This document shows, one piece after another, positions 7,800 to 16,075 of a DNA stretch of 63,487 nt. The number at the start of each line of letters is the position of its first letter. Position 1 is the first letter of the stretch. Below the pieces are notes generated by a model. The model did no database searches. It was not told the origin of the DNA and saw only the letters and a list, made by a program, of their open reading frames with translations. The stretch is from Chryseobacterium gleum (GTDB lineage: Bacteria > Bacteroidota > Bacteroidia > Flavobacteriales_D > Sanyastnellaceae): assembly GCA_945874695.1 (NCBI GenBank), contig CAMCHP010000008.1, positions 1 through 63,487 on the forward strand, written 5' to 3'. Position numbers and translations under genes: made by a program.

Positions 7800-7822
7800 T
7801 TTTCTGCATAACGGCAGGATGG
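7800..7822 (-). repeat. Palindromic mini-repeat copy 3 (intergenic, degenerate)
   Basis: On the minus strand: CCATCC, TGCC, loop GTTA, TGCA, GAAAA. One stem position no longer pairs (GGCA has become TGCA). It lies in the 229-base gap between the CapA-like gene and the IYLYP gene and fits the idea of a decaying copy. Confidence 0.6.
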
Positions 7823-7921
7823 GGGCGTGCGTTGCTTCACGTGCCGGGTTGTGAATTACGGAGCACAATGGCGCTGAATGTTGGAGGGCTTAGAATCACC
7901 TTCCTAACCCCCCAAAATCCA

Positions 7922-9025
7922 TCACCGCTGCTTCAATGGATCCCACACCACCTCAGGTATGGCCACGTTGTGCGTGTCGAGCAAGGTGCGCTCGTTGCGC
8001 AAGAACAGCTGAAACTTCTCGAGCTCAGCAGGGGGAATCACGCCCGCCAAGGTGTCAACACAATGCGAGGGAAGAATGCGGTAACGCTTCTGCGCAGCGC
8101 GCTCGTCTACCCAAACCCAATGCAAATGGTAACCGGCGTCTTTGATGCGGACGGCTCCTTCAGCGTCTTTTACAACGGTGAACTGCACCGCCGCGCCGCC
8201 GTCGGTGTGCTCGCGGCGCTGGTTGCTGACGATGTTGCCCAACGACCACGTGATCAATTGCTGCTGCGCTGTGGCACTGTCGGTGCGCAACTCCATCGGT
8301 TGCACCCAATGCGGATGTCCGCCAATCACGGCGTCAACACCTTGACTCAACAACCACTCGCCCCACTTCCGCTGGTACTTGTCGGGATGCGACAAATACT
8401 CGGTGCCCCAATGCATAATCACTACCGTGAAATCAACGTTGAGCGTTTTCACTTCTTCCAAATCGGCCAACACGGCCCCTTCTTCAATCATGTTTACCAC
8501 CTGTGGAGCAACAGTTTTGATGCCGTTAGTGCCATAAGTATAGGTCAACAAGGCGATGCGCAGGCCGTTGCGGTCGATGATCATGGGGTAGGTGGCTGCC
8601 CGCTCGGCAGTGTCGCGGTAAGTACCCAAGTGCGGCATCTGCAAGGTGTCGAGCACGTCTAAAGTGCGCAACAGGCCTTTCGCGCCGCGGTCGTTGCTAT
8701 GGTTGTTGGCCGTCGTCAAAATGTCGATGCCCGCATTTTGTATGGCATAGGCATATTCATCGGGGGCGCTAAACTGAGGATACCCTTTGTACGGGGCGCC
8801 GGCCAAGGTCACTTCCAAGTTGGCGATGGCCAAATCAGCGGAGTGAATGAGCGGACTGATGTAATCAAAGTAGTGGTCGTAATTGTAGGCGCCGGTGCTG
8901 TCTTTGGCGGCTTCAATTTGCGGATCGTGTTGCATAAAATCACCCAGAAACAACAAATTCAATTCTTGGGCGTGCACGCGCACAAGCGCGCATGCGATGC
9001 AAAGAACAAGGAGGACCTGTTTCAT
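7922..9025 (-). CDS. CapA family protein (PGA_cap-type metallophosphatase)
   Basis: 367 residues with an N-terminal signal peptide (MKQVLLVLCIACALVRVHA). The CapA fold is indicated by LLFLGDFMQHDPQI, DLAIANLEVTLAG, ILTTANNHSNDRG, HWGTEYLSHPD and the VDAVIGGHPHWVQPM segment, which supply the Asp, Asn and His ligands expected of a calcineurin-like metal site. The family includes the poly-gamma-glutamate capsule protein CapA, but most members outside Bacillus have no proven capsule role and no capB or capC genes are nearby. The gene ends 229 bases before the next one; serA follows 12 bases upstream on the same strand. Confidence 0.88.
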   Translation of the reverse strand: MKQVLLVLCIACALVRVHAQELNLLFLGDFMQHDPQIEAAKDSTGAYNYDHYFDYISPLIHSADLAIANLEVTLAGAPYKGYPQFSAPDEYAYAIQNAGIDILTTANNHSNDRGAKGLLRTLDVLDTLQMPHLGTYRDTAERAATYPMIIDRNGLRIALLTYTYGTNGIKTVAPQVVNMIEEGAVLADLEEVKTLNVDFTVVIMHWGTEYLSHPDKYQRKWGEWLLSQGVDAVIGGHPHWVQPMELRTDSATAQQQLITWSLGNIVSNQRREHTDGGAAVQFTVVKDAEGAVRIKDAGYHLHWVWVDERAAQKRYRILPSHCVDTLAGVIPPAELEKFQLFLRNERTLLDTHNVAIPEVVWDPLKQR

Positions 9026-9037
9026 GGGCGGTGTACT

Positions 9038-10003
9038 TTAGGCCGATACGTTCATGTAGGCAATGATCTCATCTGCAAGTTCCGCGCCAATCCGATCTTG
9101 GGCCTCTTCCGTTGCGGCGCCAATGTGCGGTGTCAAACTCAATTTCTCGTGTACCAACAAACTTTCTCGCGGCGTAGGTTCGTTTTCAAACACGTCTAAT
9201 GCAGCGGCACTCACCCATCCGCTCGTTAGAGCGCCCAAAAGAGCCTCCTCATCAATTGAACCTCCGCGTGCGGTGTTCACGAGCAATACGCCACGCTTGC
9301 AAAGCGCCAATTCCCGCGCCCCAAGCACCGCAGCGCCGCCCGATTGCTTGGGCACGTGCAGGGTAATCATATCTGATTGCTGCAAAAGCGTCTCCATATC
9401 AACCATTTCAACGGCCACGTCAAGGGTGCCGTATCCGCTGATTTCGAGGGTGATCGGTGCCTGATTGGTCACGCGGTCGTGCGCAATCACGCGCATGCCA
9501 CAGCCTAAGGCGTACGAGGCCACGGCGCGACCAATGCGACCAAAACCAATGACGCCGAGGGTTTTGCCCCGCAACTCCATGCCTTTGCCGTATTTTTTCT
9601 TCAATGCGGCAAATTGGGTGAGTCCGTCAACGGGCATGCGGCGATTGCTGTCGTACAACGAACGCGCCATGTCAAACAGGTGCGCCATCACGAGCTCGGC
9701 CACTGAAAGCGACGAAGAGGCGGGGGTGTTGAACACATGCAAGCCTTTCGAACGGGCATAATCTACGTCGATATTGTCCATGCCCACACCGCCGCGACCA
9801 ATGAAGCGGAGGCTTGAACAGGCGTCAATCAGTTCTTTGCGGGCCGTGGTTGCGCTGCGTACGAGCAGTCCAACATAGCCGGCGTCGTTGATGGCTTGTG
9901 CCAGTTGCGCCTGGGGCACGTGATCGGTGACCACGGTGAATCCGTGTTGCTCGAGCTTGGCTTTGCCGGCCGCACTAATGCCGTCGTTTGCTAATATTTT
10001 CAT
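9038..10003 (-). CDS. serA: D-3-phosphoglycerate dehydrogenase, short form
   Basis: 321 residues from the ATG giving MKILANDGISAAG. The NAD-binding motif GVIGFGRIGRAVA and the catalytic set of the 2-hydroxyacid dehydrogenases (Arg in NTARGGSIDE, Glu in DVFENEP, His in LTPHIGAA) are all visible. It ends shortly after the catalytic domain, so it lacks the ACT regulatory domain of longer SerA proteins and should not be controlled by serine through that domain. It follows serC by 32 bases on the same strand, which supports the first and second steps of serine synthesis. A palindromic-repeat variant is read in frame as GALTSGW near the end. Confidence 0.92.
   Translation of the reverse strand: MKILANDGISAAGKAKLEQHGFTVVTDHVPQAQLAQAINDAGYVGLLVRSATTARKELIDACSSLRFIGRGGVGMDNIDVDYARSKGLHVFNTPASSSLSVAELVMAHLFDMARSLYDSNRRMPVDGLTQFAALKKKYGKGMELRGKTLGVIGFGRIGRAVASYALGCGMRVIAHDRVTNQAPITLEISGYGTLDVAVEMVDMETLLQQSDMITLHVPKQSGGAAVLGARELALCKRGVLLVNTARGGSIDEEALLGALTSGWVSAAALDVFENEPTPRESLLVHEKLSLTPHIGAATEEAQDRIGAELADEIIAYMNVSA
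9215..9240 (+). repeat. Palindromic mini-repeat copy 4 (in serA, GCCC-tail variant)
   Basis: CCATCC, stem GCTC, loop GTTA, stem GAGC, tail GCCCAAAA. The tail differs from the usual GAAA but is the same as in copy 15 in the permease gene. It is translated as GALTSGW. SerA proteins normally have a similar segment of the same length here, so the match may be partly native. Confidence 0.5.
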
Positions 10004-10035
10004 GGGTGGGTTTTTGTTTTGGGTTGGATGGATGA

Positions 10036-11106
10036 CTACCCTTTGGTTCGCGCGAGTTCGTACATGACATCGGTGAGCGCGGCCACACTTTCTAAAGGAA
10101 GGGCGTTGTACATCGATGCGCGGTATCCGCCAACTGAACGGTGGCCTTCGATGCCGCTCACGCCTGCTGCTTTCCACATGGCGTCGAAATCGGCTTTGAG
10201 GGCATCATCAGTGAGGACGAAGGTGGCGTTCATATCTGATCGGCTGCCAACATGCGCGTGTCCTTTAAACAAGGGCAGCTCGTCGATTGCTTTGTACATT
10301 AAATCGGCTTTGGCGCGGTTGATTTTTTCGATGGCCGCAACGCCGCCGAGGTTTTTCAACCAGCGCAAGGTCAACATGCTCACATACACGGGGAAAACGG
10401 GCGGTGTGTTGAACATACTTTCTTTCTCAATGTGCAATTGCAAATCGAGGTACGAAGGGATGTTGCGGTTGGTTTTACCCAAGCGCTCAGTGTCGACAAT
10501 GTAAACCACGGTGCCAGCTGGCCCCATGTTTTTTTGTGCGCCGGCGTAAATGAGGGCAAAGTCTTCGGCGTTGATTTCACGCGAGAAGATATCTGAACTC
10601 ATGTCGCAAATCAATTGCCCATGCTTGGGAAACTGCTTGTATTGGGTGCCGTAAATGGTGTTGTTAGAGGTGATGTGCAGGTATGCCGCATCGCTTGGTA
10701 CGTTGTTGATTGCAGGAATGTGGTTGTACCCGTCGGCCTTCGATGAAGCCACAACGTCGATGGCACCCAAGTGCTTCGCCTCTTTAATGGCTGATGCTGC
10801 CCAAACCCCAGTGTCGGTGTATGCCGCACGTCCGCCTTCGGGTAAAAAATTATATGCGGTGGTCAAAAAGCCCAGGCTGGCTCCGCCTTGCAAGAAGAGC
10901 ACTTCGTAGCGTGCGGGCAGATTGAGGAGCTCACGCACCAACTGACGTGCTTCATCCATTACAGCAACGAATTGCTTGCTGCGGTGTGAAATCTCGAGCA
11001 ACGACAGCCCCATTCCGTTGAATTCAATGCAGGCCTCGGCGGCTTCTTGCATTACACTGGCCGGGAGAATGCAGGGTCCGGCTGAGAAGTTGTACACTTT
11101 GGTCAT
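10036..11106 (-). CDS. serC: Phosphoserine aminotransferase
   Basis: 356 residues from the ATG giving MTKVYNFSAGPCILP, a typical SerC opening. The PLP-binding lysine sits in LIYAGAQKNMGPAG. Further SerC features are EISHRSKQF, LFLQGGASLGF and the C-terminal GHRSVGGYRASMYNAL. The enzyme converts 3-phosphohydroxypyruvate and glutamate into phosphoserine. It is followed after 32 bases by serA on the same strand, so two consecutive steps of serine synthesis are co-transcribed; serB is not in the window. Confidence 0.96.
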   Translation of the reverse strand: MTKVYNFSAGPCILPASVMQEAAEACIEFNGMGLSLLEISHRSKQFVAVMDEARQLVRELLNLPARYEVLFLQGGASLGFLTTAYNFLPEGGRAAYTDTGVWAASAIKEAKHLGAIDVVASSKADGYNHIPAINNVPSDAAYLHITSNNTIYGTQYKQFPKHGQLICDMSSDIFSREINAEDFALIYAGAQKNMGPAGTVVYIVDTERLGKTNRNIPSYLDLQLHIEKESMFNTPPVFPVYVSMLTLRWLKNLGGVAAIEKINRAKADLMYKAIDELPLFKGHAHVGSRSDMNATFVLTDDALKADFDAMWKAAGVSGIEGHRSVGGYRASMYNALPLESVAALTDVMYELARTKG

Positions 11107-11209
11107 ACTGAGTGAGTGATTTCTATTTATCGACAAAATTCACAATTTCTGTGGGTTTCGAGGTTAAGAACCCGTTTTATTTTCGAACGAATTATCAAGG
11201 TGTAGACCT

Positions 11210-11217
11210 TATATTTG
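11210..11217 (+). promoter_or_regulatory. Putative -7 box for paaE-like gene
   Basis: TATATTTG fits the Bacteroidota TAnnTTTG box and lies 15 bases before the ATG at 11233. No clear -33 element is seen upstream at the usual spacing. Confidence 0.5.
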
Positions 11218-11232
11218 CCCAAAATTTTGAAT

Positions 11233-12321
11233 ATGCGTCATTTTCATTCGCTTGCTGTAAAGCAACTGACTCAAGAAACCGAAGATTGTGTTTCAATCGT
11301 TTTTGATGTTCCACAAGCGCTAGAAGAGCAATTCAAATTTACACAAGGGCAGTACTTGACCCTCCGCAAAGAAATTGGAGGCGAAGATTTGCGTCGCTCG
11401 TATTCAATTTGCAGTGGGGTTGATGACAACGAGTTGCGCGTAGCGGTGAAGAAGGTTGCTGGCGGACGATTCAGCACATACGCCACCGAGCAGTTGCGGG
11501 TGGGCGATGCCTTGGAGGTGATGCCTCCCATGGGCAACTTCTTCGTTGAACTGCAACCTGAGGCACGTCGCCACCATGTCGCTTTCGCAGCAGGGTCGGG
11601 AATTACGCCGGTATTGTCGCTCATCAAAACCACCTTGGCCAAAGAGCCCAACAGCACGTTTACCCTGTTCTACGTGAACAAAACCAGCACTTCGATCATC
11701 TTCCGCGAGCAGCTGGAAGACTTGAAAGATCGCTACATGAGCCGTTTTCGCTTGTTTCATCTCCTCACCCGCGAACCAAGCGATTTGGAGATGTTGAGTG
11801 GCCGTCTCGATGTTGAGCGCTGTGGACAAATTTGCACCACTTTGCTTGATGTGCAGCAAGTAGATGCTTTCTTCGTATGCGGACCTGAAGCGATGATTCA
11901 CGCGGTGCGTTCAACGCTCGAAGGCATGGGCGTAGGGCCAGCGAAGATCCACTTCGAATTGTTTACCACGCCTGTAGCTGCTGCCGCTGAAGTGAAAACC
12001 CAAACCGAGACCACCTCAAATGCCAACCAAAAATCGGGCGCGTCAGCCGTGGAGATCGTTCTCGATGGCAACCGCATGGAGTTTGAACTGGCGTATGACG
12101 GCATGACGGTGCTTGACGCGGCGTTGAAGCGGGGGGCAGACCTTCCGTTCTCGTGCAAGGGCGGCGTGTGCTGCACCTGCCGCGCCAAACTCGTTGAAGG
12201 CGAAGTCCACATGGATCTCAACTACAGTCTCGAGCCCGACGAACTTGAGCGCGGCTTCATCCTTACGTGCCAGGCGCATCCACGAACTGCGAAAATTGTG
12301 GTCGACTTCGATCAGCAATAG
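11233..12321 (+). CDS. PaaE-like oxidoreductase (FAD/NAD plus 2Fe-2S ferredoxin domain)
   Basis: 362 residues. Residues about 1-100 are a ferredoxin-reductase FAD domain (QYLTLRKEIGGEDLRRSYSI), about 105-240 the NAD domain (FAAGSGITPVLSLIK, FFVCGPEAMI), and the last 90 a plant-type 2Fe-2S domain with cysteines in FSCKGGVCCTCRAKL and ILTCQAHP. The order and the SLEPDELERGFILTCQ tail match PaaE, the reductase of phenylacetyl-CoA epoxidase. None of paaABCD is present in the window, so its partner oxygenase is unknown. The upstream TTG in the same frame was not chosen because the ATG is conventionally placed behind the -7 box. Confidence 0.9.
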   Translation: MRHFHSLAVKQLTQETEDCVSIVFDVPQALEEQFKFTQGQYLTLRKEIGGEDLRRSYSICSGVDDNELRVAVKKVAGGRFSTYATEQLRVGDALEVMPPMGNFFVELQPEARRHHVAFAAGSGITPVLSLIKTTLAKEPNSTFTLFYVNKTSTSIIFREQLEDLKDRYMSRFRLFHLLTREPSDLEMLSGRLDVERCGQICTTLLDVQQVDAFFVCGPEAMIHAVRSTLEGMGVGPAKIHFELFTTPVAAAAEVKTQTETTSNANQKSGASAVEIVLDGNRMEFELAYDGMTVLDAALKRGADLPFSCKGGVCCTCRAKLVEGEVHMDLNYSLEPDELERGFILTCQAHPRTAKIVVDFDQQ

Positions 12322-12343
12322 CATCCTGCCGTTAGGCAGAAAA
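12321..12343 (+). repeat. Palindromic mini-repeat copy 5 (intergenic, end of paaE-like gene)
   Basis: GCATCC, stem TGCC, loop GTTA, stem GGCA, then GAAAA: full consensus. It starts at the last base of the paaE-like stop codon and sits between two convergent genes. It has no T-run on either side, so it does not look like a standard terminator. Confidence 0.85.
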
Positions 12344-12368
12344 CCTTAACAAATGAGAAAGGCGGGTC

Positions 12369-14486
12369 TTACTGAATAAACACCAACTGCGCCAGTTCAA
12401 CCTTGGTTTTGAAAACGCCGAACGCTACAACCACGCGCTCGCCATCAATTTCTAACACTTTGCCGCGTTGTTTGCCGCCGGCGTTCAAGCGCACCGTGCT
12501 GCCCACGACAATGAGCTCTTGATTGGGTTTTATTTTTTTCTTCGGCGATTTTTTGGCCTCTGCTTTGATGCGCAGTTCTTCAGCCTTTTTTGCGGCTTCA
12601 ATGCGGGTTTTCTCTACCGCCAAATATTTACGGATGTCTTCAAGCAGTTCTTTGTTCGATGCGCTTTTGGGCTTGAGGTCGTAACGCTCAATGTAGGCCG
12701 ACATGCGCTTGCCGCGGTTCAAGTTGAGGTTGTTTGACTCAATCAAGGTCTGCTGCGACTGAATCTTTTCTTCCAACTTCGCTTGTTGCGACTCAAAGCG
12801 GTGCTTCGCTTTTTGCGCTTCCAACTCGGCTTTAAGTGCACGGTCATTCAAGGCGCCGAAATTCGATTTTTCTTTCTGGAGGTCGGCGATTAGGGCGTCG
12901 AGCTTCACTTTGTTGGTGTCGAGTCTGTTCTTCGCGGCCTCAATCAAGGTGGGCGATATGCCGTTGATTTCAGCAACTTCGAAGGTGAACGAACTGCCCG
13001 GCTGGCCCAAATCGAGTTTGTACAAGGGGGCGAGGGAGTCTTTGTCGAAAAGCATGCAGCCGTTGATCGCATTTTGCAACTCGGCGGCTTTCAGTTTGAT
13101 GTTCGCATAGTGGGTGGTGATTACACCAAAACTCTTGCGTTTGTACAATTCTTCGAAGAAGACTTCAGCCAGCGCTCCACCTAAATCAGGGTCAGAACCG
13201 GTGCCAAATTCATCGAGCAACAGCAGGCTGCGACGGTTGGCAACCTCCAGAAAATGGCGCATGCGGCGCAAGCGGTAGCTGTAGGTGCTGAGCTGATTTT
13301 CGATGCTCTGGTTGTCGCCGATGTCGGTGAGCACCGTGTGAAAAATCGACATCTGGCTGCTCGGATCGGCAGGAATCAATAAACCGCTTTGAAACATCAC
13401 TTGCAACAAGCCAACCGTTTTCAAGGTCACGCTTTTTCCACCGGCATTCGGACCTGAAATCACGAGCATGCGGCTGAATTTATCGAGTCGCAGCGATTGC
13501 GGATGCGTTTTGATGCCCTGCTTGTCGTTGCTCAACAACAAGATCGGATGGAAGGCGCGAATAAGGTCAATTTCTTGTTCGTCGCTCACGCCGGGCATCG
13601 ATGCGTTCATCTCGAGTGCTAGGCGGGTGCGGGCGTTGATGAAGTCTATTTCAGTCAAAAGCGCCTGCCAACCTTCAATCAAAGGCAAGAATTTCCTGAT
13701 TTTGTTGGTCAAAGCCTTGAGTATGCGGAAGATCTCACGTTGTTCATCGTCGCGCAACGATTCCAATTCGTAGCTCAAGGGCACGTTAGCCTCGGGTTCA
13801 ACAAAAGTAATCGTGCCGGTTTTTGATGAACCCAAGGTTGCACCTGAAACCTTGCGCTTGTGGGTACTCATGATGGCGAGCACACGGCGGTCGCTCACAA
13901 AGCCTTCGCGGGTGTCGGCCAACCAGCCCTTGTCGCCGAATTCTTTCAAGACCTTGGCAAAATTGCGGTTGATCTTGCGACGCACCGAAGCCATGTCTTG
14001 CCGTATTTTGTACAATTCAGGTGAGGCATCGTCGCGCACTTTGCCACGCACGTCGAACACCTGGTGAATGGCTTCGGTAATTTCGGTGGTGTAATAAACG
14101 TTCGTGTAGTGCGCCACCAAATAGGGGAAGTCTTCTTCGCGCTTGTCAAAAAACACCAGCATAGCGTTTACGAGGAGCGAGGCATCGACGAGCACTTTAA
14201 AGCTCTCTTCGGGCAGCACCGCATCGGCAACGCGCAGGGTGCGGATTTCTCCGACCATTTCTTTGAACTCGAGGGCCGGAAAACCATGCTCTTCAGTGCG
14301 GATGCGTTTGAGTTCGTTGGCTTCATGCAGTGCCCGAACGACGTGCTTTTTCTCACACATGGGGGTGAGGTCAACCGTGCGCAATCGCGCAGTGTCGCCG
14401 ATGCAGAAGTCGTGCAACATGATGCGCACGAGGTCAAACTCGAGGTCGCGGATTACATGGTCGTCGAAGTGCTGCATTTCTTGCAT
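12369..14486 (-). CDS. MutS2-like ATPase lacking the Smr nuclease domain
   Basis: 705 residues. The MutS core and clamp are followed by the ATPase with Walker A ISGPNAGGKSVTLKT, SIENQLSTYSYRLRR and Walker B LLLLDEFGTGSDPD, then a long charged coiled coil (about 530-660) and a short beta-rich end (GSTVRLNAGGKQRGKVLEID). MutS2 of most bacteria is about 780 residues and ends in a Smr nuclease domain; this protein stops before such a domain. It may thus act on branched DNA or stalled ribosomes, the two roles reported for MutS2, without cutting. It is the last gene of a probable operon, 12 bases after miaA. Confidence 0.9.
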   Translation of the reverse strand: MQEMQHFDDHVIRDLEFDLVRIMLHDFCIGDTARLRTVDLTPMCEKKHVVRALHEANELKRIRTEEHGFPALEFKEMVGEIRTLRVADAVLPEESFKVLVDASLLVNAMLVFFDKREEDFPYLVAHYTNVYYTTEITEAIHQVFDVRGKVRDDASPELYKIRQDMASVRRKINRNFAKVLKEFGDKGWLADTREGFVSDRRVLAIMSTHKRKVSGATLGSSKTGTITFVEPEANVPLSYELESLRDDEQREIFRILKALTNKIRKFLPLIEGWQALLTEIDFINARTRLALEMNASMPGVSDEQEIDLIRAFHPILLLSNDKQGIKTHPQSLRLDKFSRMLVISGPNAGGKSVTLKTVGLLQVMFQSGLLIPADPSSQMSIFHTVLTDIGDNQSIENQLSTYSYRLRRMRHFLEVANRRSLLLLDEFGTGSDPDLGGALAEVFFEELYKRKSFGVITTHYANIKLKAAELQNAINGCMLFDKDSLAPLYKLDLGQPGSSFTFEVAEINGISPTLIEAAKNRLDTNKVKLDALIADLQKEKSNFGALNDRALKAELEAQKAKHRFESQQAKLEEKIQSQQTLIESNNLNLNRGKRMSAYIERYDLKPKSASNKELLEDIRKYLAVEKTRIEAAKKAEELRIKAEAKKSPKKKIKPNQELIVVGSTVRLNAGGKQRGKVLEIDGERVVVAFGVFKTKVELAQLVFIQ

Positions 14487-14498
14487 AGCTCTCCAACC

Positions 14499-15410
14499 TT
14501 AACGTTCGCGAATTTGTTCGATGGTATGCGCAATCATTTCTTTGACTTGCTCGCGATCAAACCACGTGATGGCTTCATTGCGCCCAAACCAAGTCATTTG
14601 CCTTTTGGCGAAATTGCGGGTGTGCTGTTTGATTTTGTCGATGGCTTCATCGCGGGTGAGCTTGCCATCGAAATGGTCAAACCACTCATTATACCCAACG
14701 GTGTTGAGGGCATTCAAATCGCGGTGGGGCAAAAGGCGGCGCACTTCGGCTTCGAGTCCGGCGTCGATCATGGCATCCACCCGGGTATTGATGCGGTCGT
14801 ACATCACGTCACGCGATGCGGTGAGACCCACCCAAATCGCATCAAACGGGCGATCGGAGGGTGCATCCTGCCGTAAGGCAGAATACTTTAACCCGCTCAC
14901 TATGCACACTTCGAGTGCGCGAATGAGGCGCTGCGGATTTTGAATGTCCATGGCCTCGTAGTGTTCGGGATCGAGTGCTAAAAGCCGGCTTTGCAAGTAG
15001 GCGAGGCCCTTTTCTTCGAGGGTTTCGTTGAGTTTCTGCCTTACGGCAGGATCGTGGGGCAAGGCATCGAATCCGTTTGCCAATGCGTTCACGTACAGCC
15101 CAGAGCCGCCGGTGACCACGATGGATGTGTTTTTCTCGAAGTAGTCGCCGAAGAAGTTCAACACAGCGCGTTCGTAGCTGCCAGCGCTGAATTCGGCTGT
15201 TACCGGCAAGAAATCAACGAAGTGATGCGGTATTTCAGCGCGTTCGGTAGCTGAGGGGTGCGCGGTGCCGATGGGCATTTCGCGGTAAAATTGACGCGAG
15301 TCGGCCGAAACAATTTCGGTTTTTAAGGCTTTGGCCAATTGAATAGCTGCAGCCGTTTTGCCGATGGCTGTAGGGCCAACCAAGAATACAACGGCGGGTT
15401 TCTTAGCCAT
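14499..15410 (-). CDS. miaA: tRNA dimethylallyltransferase
   Basis: 303 residues. The P-loop VFLVGPTAIGKTAAA, SADSRQFYREMPIGTAHP, FVDF, and the VVTGGSGLYVNAL motif are typical of MiaA, which adds the isopentenyl group to A37 of tRNAs reading U-starting codons. Two copies of the palindromic repeat lie within this single gene: at 14863-14884 read as SALRQDA, and at 15033-15053 read as DPAVRQKL. Both preserve the frame. The start codon overlaps the upstream gene's stop by one base (TAATG). Confidence 0.96.
   Translation of the reverse strand: MAKKPAVVFLVGPTAIGKTAAAIQLAKALKTEIVSADSRQFYREMPIGTAHPSATERAEIPHHFVDFLPVTAEFSAGSYERAVLNFFGDYFEKNTSIVVTGGSGLYVNALANGFDALPHDPAVRQKLNETLEEKGLAYLQSRLLALDPEHYEAMDIQNPQRLIRALEVCIVSGLKYSALRQDAPSDRPFDAIWVGLTASRDVMYDRINTRVDAMIDAGLEAEVRRLLPHRDLNALNTVGYNEWFDHFDGKLTRDEAIDKIKQHTRNFAKRQMTWFGRNEAITWFDREQVKEMIAHTIEQIRER
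14863..14884 (+). repeat. Palindromic mini-repeat copy 6 (in miaA)
   Basis: GCATCC, stem TGCC, loop GTAA, stem GGCA, GAAT. One base differs from the GAAA tail. Read on the gene's strand it gives SALRQDA, the same peptide core as copy 17 in an unrelated gene. Confidence 0.85.
15033..15053 (-). repeat. Palindromic mini-repeat copy 7 (in miaA)
   Basis: On the minus strand: GATCC, stem TGCC, loop GTAA, stem GGCA, GAAA. The stems and loop are identical to copy 6, 170 bases away in inverse orientation. It encodes DPAVRQKL, which resembles the native MiaA sequence at this place. Confidence 0.75.
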
Positions 15411-15991
15411 TAATAGCGTTCGTCGTCGAGGTCGTCGAGGCTGGTAAAGCCGTAGTCATCGTCTTCTTCTTGCTCGTCGAGGTAGGCGTCGATTTCAGGA
15501 TCACCTGTGCGGTAATCGTCTTCTTCTTCGTATTCTTCGCTGCCGAAATCGAAGTCGGCAAAAATGTCGATCTCTTTCGATTCTTGTTCTGGTGCGTCGC
15601 CAAAAACCATCGCTACTTTGGGGTAAATGGTGTTTGGGGCCGCTTTTTTCACTTCAACGAGTTCGACGTAGAACGACCACATGCGGAGAAAGTCGTACAC
15701 ATACACCAACTTGTCTTCAGGTTGGCTCACCATCTGTTGCAATTGCACGGTAGTCATGCTCTTGGTTTTGGTGGCGCCTGCACCTTCTTCCATGGCCATG
15801 AGCGATATTTCTTCGCCTTGAACCCAGGTTTCGTCGCTCTTATAGAACGACGCCATTTCACCTTCAGTGAAATTAAATGCACTCAAAATCGCTTTGTGGA
15901 GCGACTCAAAAGTGTCGTCGGTCGCAATTTCAATGTCACGGAAAACGTCTTCTTCGGTGTTGATGATGACGCGGAACTTAAAAATATTCAT
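15410..15991 (-). CDS. Plasmid pRiA4b ORF-3-like protein with acidic tail
   Basis: 193 residues from the ATG giving MNIFKFRVIINTEEDVFRDI. The start of the protein (FRVII, DIEIATDDTFESLHKAILSAF, YVYDF) fits the pRiA4b ORF-3 / IS1096 TnpR-like fold, which in Bacteroidota is chromosomal and not linked to transposons. The C-terminal 70 residues are very acidic (EEYEEEDDY and similar). No transposase lies nearby, so I infer a cellular role of unknown kind. It leads the operon with miaA and the mutS2-like gene and is preceded by a -7 box. Confidence 0.8.
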   Translation of the reverse strand: MNIFKFRVIINTEEDVFRDIEIATDDTFESLHKAILSAFNFTEGEMASFYKSDETWVQGEEISLMAMEEGAGATKTKSMTTVQLQQMVSQPEDKLVYVYDFLRMWSFYVELVEVKKAAPNTIYPKVAMVFGDAPEQESKEIDIFADFDFGSEEYEEEDDYRTGDPEIDAYLDEQEEDDDYGFTSLDDLDDERY

Positions 15992-16029
15992 GGAAGATAG
16001 CCTGAATAGGTTGATGCTCAATCGAAGTG

Positions 16030-16037
16030 CAAAGATA
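16030..16037 (-). promoter_or_regulatory. Putative -7 box for the pRiA4b-like/miaA/mutS2 operon
   Basis: On the minus strand TATCTTTG, a perfect TAnnTTTG match, about 39 bases before the ATG at 15991. No convincing -33 element was found at 17-23 bases spacing. Confidence 0.55.
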
Positions 16038-16075
16038 CGAAATCGCTGAGAATCGCGCGGAATTCGCAGAATGAG

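Noticed and set aside
7775-8662. Long plus-strand open frame opposite the CapA-like gene
   Set aside because: The minus-strand frame has a signal peptide and all CapA motifs; this frame has no motif and only mirrors it.
10004-10177. 58-residue N-terminal extension of SerA
   Set aside because: It would overlap the serC gene and shows no similarity to dehydrogenases; the ATG at 10003 gives the standard start.
15410-15991. Insertion sequence remnant (pRiA4b ORF-3 / IS1096 TnpR-like protein)
   Set aside because: No transposase, terminal inverted repeats or target duplication are visible, and the gene sits in an operon with miaA and mutS2-like; it looks like a chromosomal family member.
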